Origin: Streptomyces sp. BK340
GTDB taxonomy: Bacteria; Actinomycetota; Actinomycetes; Streptomycetales; Streptomycetaceae
NCBI RefSeq assembly: GCF_007827595.1
Contig: NZ_VISR01000002.1
Coordinates: forward strand, 124,001-188,000
Direction: 5' to 3'
Length of the DNA stretch: 64,000 nucleotides
Shown here: one piece after another, positions 61,687-64,000 of the stretch
How positions within the stretch are numbered: the first letter of the stretch is position 1
Layout: every line of letters starts with the position of its first letter
Made by a program: the position numbers and the translations under genes
Notes under the pieces: model-generated
Database searches by the model: none
Seen by the model: only the letters and a program-made list of their open reading frames with translations
Told to the model about the DNA's origin: nothing

Positions 61687-62157
61687 ATGGCGCGAACCGA
61701 GTACTACGACGACCCAGCGGCACCGGAGCCGAACAGCCTGGTGGTTGCCGCGTCCGCCGTGGTCACCGACGACGAAGGGCGCATACTCCTTCAGCGTCGC
61801 AGGGATAACGATCTGTGGGCGCTACCTGGTGGCGGCATGGAGATGACCGACTCACTCCCAGGAACGGCCGTCCGCGAAGTGAAGGAAGAAACCGGTCTGG
61901 ACGTAGAGATCACCGGCCTGGTGGGCACGTACACCGACCCTCGCCACATCATCGCCTACTCGGACGGTGAGGTGCGCAGACAGTTCAACGTCTGCTTCAC
62001 CGCCCGTGTGGTCGGGGGCCGGCTCGCGATCTCGGACGAGTCCACGGAGCTGCGGTTCGTGCACCCGGGCGAGATCGATCAACTGCCGATGCACCACACG
62101 CAGCGGCTCCGGATCCGCCACTTCTTGGAACACCGTGAGCGGCCCTACCTCGGCTGA
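61687..62157 (+). CDS. Nudix hydrolase
   Basis: 156 residues. The Nudix box is GGGMEMTDSLPGTAVREVKE then ETGL; the first Glu of the consensus is Asp (MTDS), the REVKEE core is intact. It hydrolyses a nucleoside diphosphate linked to an unknown group. Pairing with a DUF5919 regulator recurs in Streptomyces, which suggests a shared ligand. ATG 61687 follows AAGGGTG. Confidence 0.9.
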   Translation: MARTEYYDDPAAPEPNSLVVAASAVVTDDEGRILLQRRRDNDLWALPGGGMEMTDSLPGTAVREVKEETGLDVEITGLVGTYTDPRHIIAYSDGEVRRQFNVCFTARVVGGRLAISDESTELRFVHPGEIDQLPMHHTQRLRIRHFLEHRERPYLG

Positions 62158-62370
62158 TCGGACCCGCGACACCAGCTTTACGGACAGAGGGGCCTTCGTG
62201 GCGTAGAGCTGCGTTTCTCCAGACACCTCGTGATGTCTCAGCCGGCGGGTCGCCGGAGCTGCCTACAGCCCCTCAGCAATAGGAGAACTCAGGCTTGCGC
62301 GCGAAGGGGTGAGGCGCGAGAGCCACGCACTGGCCTTGTGGGACCGTCCAGGACGGCGTCCTGGTTACGG

Positions 62371-63678
62371 CTACTCCTTCGTGCGGCCGGCCGAAGCCTG
62401 CTGAGTGTCCGCGCCGGAGCTGACGTGCCGCAGGGTCTCCTGGGGGCCGTGCCAGTCCAGGCACATCACGGTGGCATCATCTGCGAGCTGGCCCCCGGCT
62501 GCGTCGCGGACCGCGGACGTCAGCGTCAGCGCCGCTTCCCGCGGGTGCAGGTCCCGGGTGCGCTTCAGCAGGGCGAGCAGGTCGACCGTCTCCCCATGAC
62601 GTTCGAGCATGCCGTCGGTCACGATGAGCAGACGGTCACCGGGGCGCAGGTCGAGGTCCTGGACACGGTAGGGCTGGGGCGCGGACACGGCCAGCCCGAA
62701 GGGATGGTCCACCTTGCAGGTGATCGCTTCGGCAGTCCCGTCGCGTATGCGCAGTGGCCAGGGGTGGCCGGCGTTGACGAGTTGGGCGCGACCGGTGTGG
62801 AGGTTGATGCGTAGCAGTTGCCCGGTGGCGTGGCCGCGGCCGTGGTCGGCCAGGGCCTGGTCGGCCCGGTGGGCCTGCTCGGCGAGGCCGGCTCCTGCCC
62901 GGCGGGCGCCGCGCAGGGCGCTCACCAGTACGGTGGCGGCCAGGGCGGAATCGATGTCGTGGCCCATGGGGTCGGTCACCGACACGTGCAGGGTGTCGCG
63001 GTCCAGCGAGTAGTCGAAGGTGTCGCCGCTGAGGTCTTCCGAGGGCTCCAAGCTCCCGCACAAGGTGAACTGAGCAGCCTCGCACGACAGTGACGGGGGA
63101 AGGAGCTGGTACTGGATTTCGGCTGCCAGCGTGGGAGGCCTGGAGCGTTTGCCCCAGGTGTAGAGGTCGGTGAAGCGTCCGTTGGCGATCACGACGTAGG
63201 CCAGGATGTGGGCGGCTTCACCGACCTCGTCAAGGATGTCGTCGCCGGGGCTGGCGGGCAGGAGCAGTTCCAGCAGTCCGATGGCGTCCCCCCGGTTGGT
63301 GACCGGCACGATCACCCGCTGTCCCTCGCCGGTTGCCTCCTGGAACAGCCGCTGGGTGCGGATCACCTGCTCATAGACGCTGCCGGACATGGGAATCCGC
63401 TCCGCCTCTCGCCCACCCTCCGCACCGGGGGCAGTGGTCAGGCGCGCCACCGCCCTCCCCGTCAGGTCCACGATGAGGAAGGACACCTTCGTGGCCTCGA
63501 ACCGCCGCCGCAGGTCCTCAGCGACCACCGCGACGGCGTCCACCGGCGCCGCCGTCTCCGCTGCGGTCAGCAGCCGAGGAAGTCCACTCTGCCCACCGCT
63601 CACGACCACGGCCCCTTCCACCGGCCCCGTCTCCAGCATGGGAACCGCCACAGCAGGCGTCAACCTGCGCGAGGTCAC
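62371..63678 (-). CDS. GAF-SpoIIE (PP2C-type) phosphatase
   Basis: 435 residues from GTG 63678. A GAF-like domain is at about 40-170 ([40 protein letters not shown]). The SpoIIE domain runs from about 185 ([47 protein letters not shown]-equivalent [43 protein letters not shown]). Metal Asp residues are present. It dephosphorylates phosphoserine, typically on anti-anti-sigma factors. No such partner is in the element. It is the first gene reached by transcription from the displaced XPB promoter. Confidence 0.88.
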   Translation of the reverse strand: MTSRRLTPAVAVPMLETGPVEGAVVVSGGQSGLPRLLTAAETAAPVDAVAVVAEDLRRRFEATKVSFLIVDLTGRAVARLTTAPGAEGGREAERIPMSGSVYEQVIRTQRLFQEATGEGQRVIVPVTNRGDAIGLLELLLPASPGDDILDEVGEAAHILAYVVIANGRFTDLYTWGKRSRPPTLAAEIQYQLLPPSLSCEAAQFTLCGSLEPSEDLSGDTFDYSLDRDTLHVSVTDPMGHDIDSALAATVLVSALRGARRAGAGLAEQAHRADQALADHGRGHATGQLLRINLHTGRAQLVNAGHPWPLRIRDGTAEAITCKVDHPFGLAVSAPQPYRVQDLDLRPGDRLLIVTDGMLERHGETVDLLALLKRTRDLHPREAALTLTSAVRDAAGGQLADDATVMCLDWHGPQETLRHVSSGADTQQASAGRTKE

Positions 63679-63898
63679 GCGCGGTGGTCAAGCTGTACGT
63701 ACACGGAGACGAATCGGCTCGCGAGTTCCCCGGCGTCCGCCTCGGGGCGCCGCCGTCTGGTAGCGCGACTCGACGTGGCCCTGCCGCATCCATTCCCACC
63801 ACCACACTCGCAGCCCTAAGTCGTCTCAACGGGCCAACCAGGTAGACCACTCCACAGCTCGGACCTATCCGTTAGTGTGCGCATCACACCTGATCGTA
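63679..63898. other. Right end of the element, no gene seen
   Basis: 220 bases without coding bias. Near the end, ATCGT-ATGG-ACGAT forms a short inverted repeat over the att core, and GTGTGCGCATCACAC lies 12 bases before it; these probably form the attP arm bound by the integrase. Confidence 0.5.
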
Positions 63899-63909
63899 TG
63901 GACGATTAG
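63899..63909. other. attR core
   Basis: TGGACGATTAG, the second copy of the 11-bp core. To its right the sequence is original chromosome. Confidence 0.9.
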
Positions 63910-63921
63910 CGGTCCGTTCAC
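63899..63921 (-). pseudogene. Displaced native first codons of the XPB helicase
   Basis: On the minus strand GTG AAC GGA CCG CTA ATC GTC reads VNGPLIV, the usual XPB start. AAGGGAAG lies 8 bases upstream as a ribosome site. The rest of the gene is 13.8 kb away at 50059 and below. Confidence 0.88.
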
Positions 63922-64000
63922 CTACGCACTTCCCTTCTGCGCGGCCAAACGTCCAGTGTGCCCTATCAGCGGATGATCGCGGCGGGACGCCGCAACCATG

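Larger units (their letters stand above)
50055..63909. mobile_element. 13.8-kb AICE integrated in the 5' end of the XPB helicase gene by a serine integrase
   Basis: The borders are two copies of TGGACGATTAG. The gene set is that of a pSAM2-type AICE: integrase, RepSA-like initiator, SpdB-like membrane protein, TraSA-like translocase, KorSA-like regulator, plus cargo. It differs from pSAM2 in using a large serine recombinase instead of a tyrosine integrase with Xis, and a protein gene instead of a tRNA as target. Excision would leave 11 bp and restore XPB. Confidence 0.92.

Noticed and set aside
63518..63850. Minus-strand frame at the right end of the element
   Set aside because: Overlaps the phosphatase start in another frame, Gly/Arg-rich, no ribosome site.

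Overview
The window is high-GC actinobacterial DNA with Streptomyces gene content: a GlcNAc/MurNAc catabolic gene set with DasR-like operators, a CdgB-type diguanylate cyclase with a BldD/Crp-like site, an orphan groEL with a CIRCE operator, DUF397/Scr1-type regulator pairs, TTA codons in regulatory genes, and an actinomycete integrative and conjugative element (AICE). From memory, the order of the core genes resembles the S. coelicolor SCO4266-SCO4320s interval. I could not run any alignment.

Core region 1 to 50 kb. 1-13.5 kb: the 5' part of a CHAT/TPR-like protein, a DadA-type FAD oxidoreductase with a duplicated start region, a SoxR-box-controlled quinone oxidoreductase, two secreted metallopeptidases (M1 lipoprotein, M4), a GNAT-Nudix fusion, TerD, the ribosome-rescue hydrolase ArfB and a flavin reductase. 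13.5-24.9 kb: the diguanylate cyclase, a carbohydrate-binding membrane protein, a PfkB kinase, nagK-nagA with a paired DasR operator, a sugar-binding lipoprotein, convergent otsB/otsA, and gpgS. 25-29.4 kb: a SAM-I riboswitch before thrC, a MoaD/ThiS protein, a cold-shock protein and groEL. 29.4-36.8 kb: a RelE/Phd pair, an HTH protein, an XRE/DUF397 pair, an old yellow enzyme, a carboxylesterase and a 179-bp MITE-like element. 36.8-50 kb: murR-murQ-murP for MurNAc recycling, two acyl-transfer/MDMPI proteins, a gene broken by a hairpin insertion, cutC with a DasR-like site, helR, a GT87 mannosyl/arabinosyl-type transferase and an XPB-type helicase.

Integrated element, 50055-63909. This is the most important find. 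An 11-bp direct repeat (TGGACGATTAG) flanks 13.8 kb of DNA. At the left copy the XPB helicase gene begins with an abnormal N-terminus. At the right copy the codons for VNGPLIV lie intact and displaced, and joining the two sides restores a normal XPB start. The element carries a large serine integrase beside its att site, a RepSA-like HUH replication initiator, an SpdB-like DUF2637 membrane protein, a TraSA/FtsK-like translocase, small overlapping genes, a divergent KorSA-type GntR regulator with 9-bp iterons, an AT-richer structured region that may be an origin, and cargo: a degenerate protein kinase, a glycine-rich-domain-like protein, a 32-residue membrane peptide coupled to a small DUF protein, an XRE-DUF5919/Nudix pair, and a GAF-SpoIIE phosphatase.

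A second theme is small hairpin or dispersed repeats inserted in or next to coding sequences: at the nagA 5' end, inside nagK, upstream of otsB, inside an MDMPI-family gene (with a compensating 4-base duplication), and beyond cutC. They appear to have reshaped several proteins.
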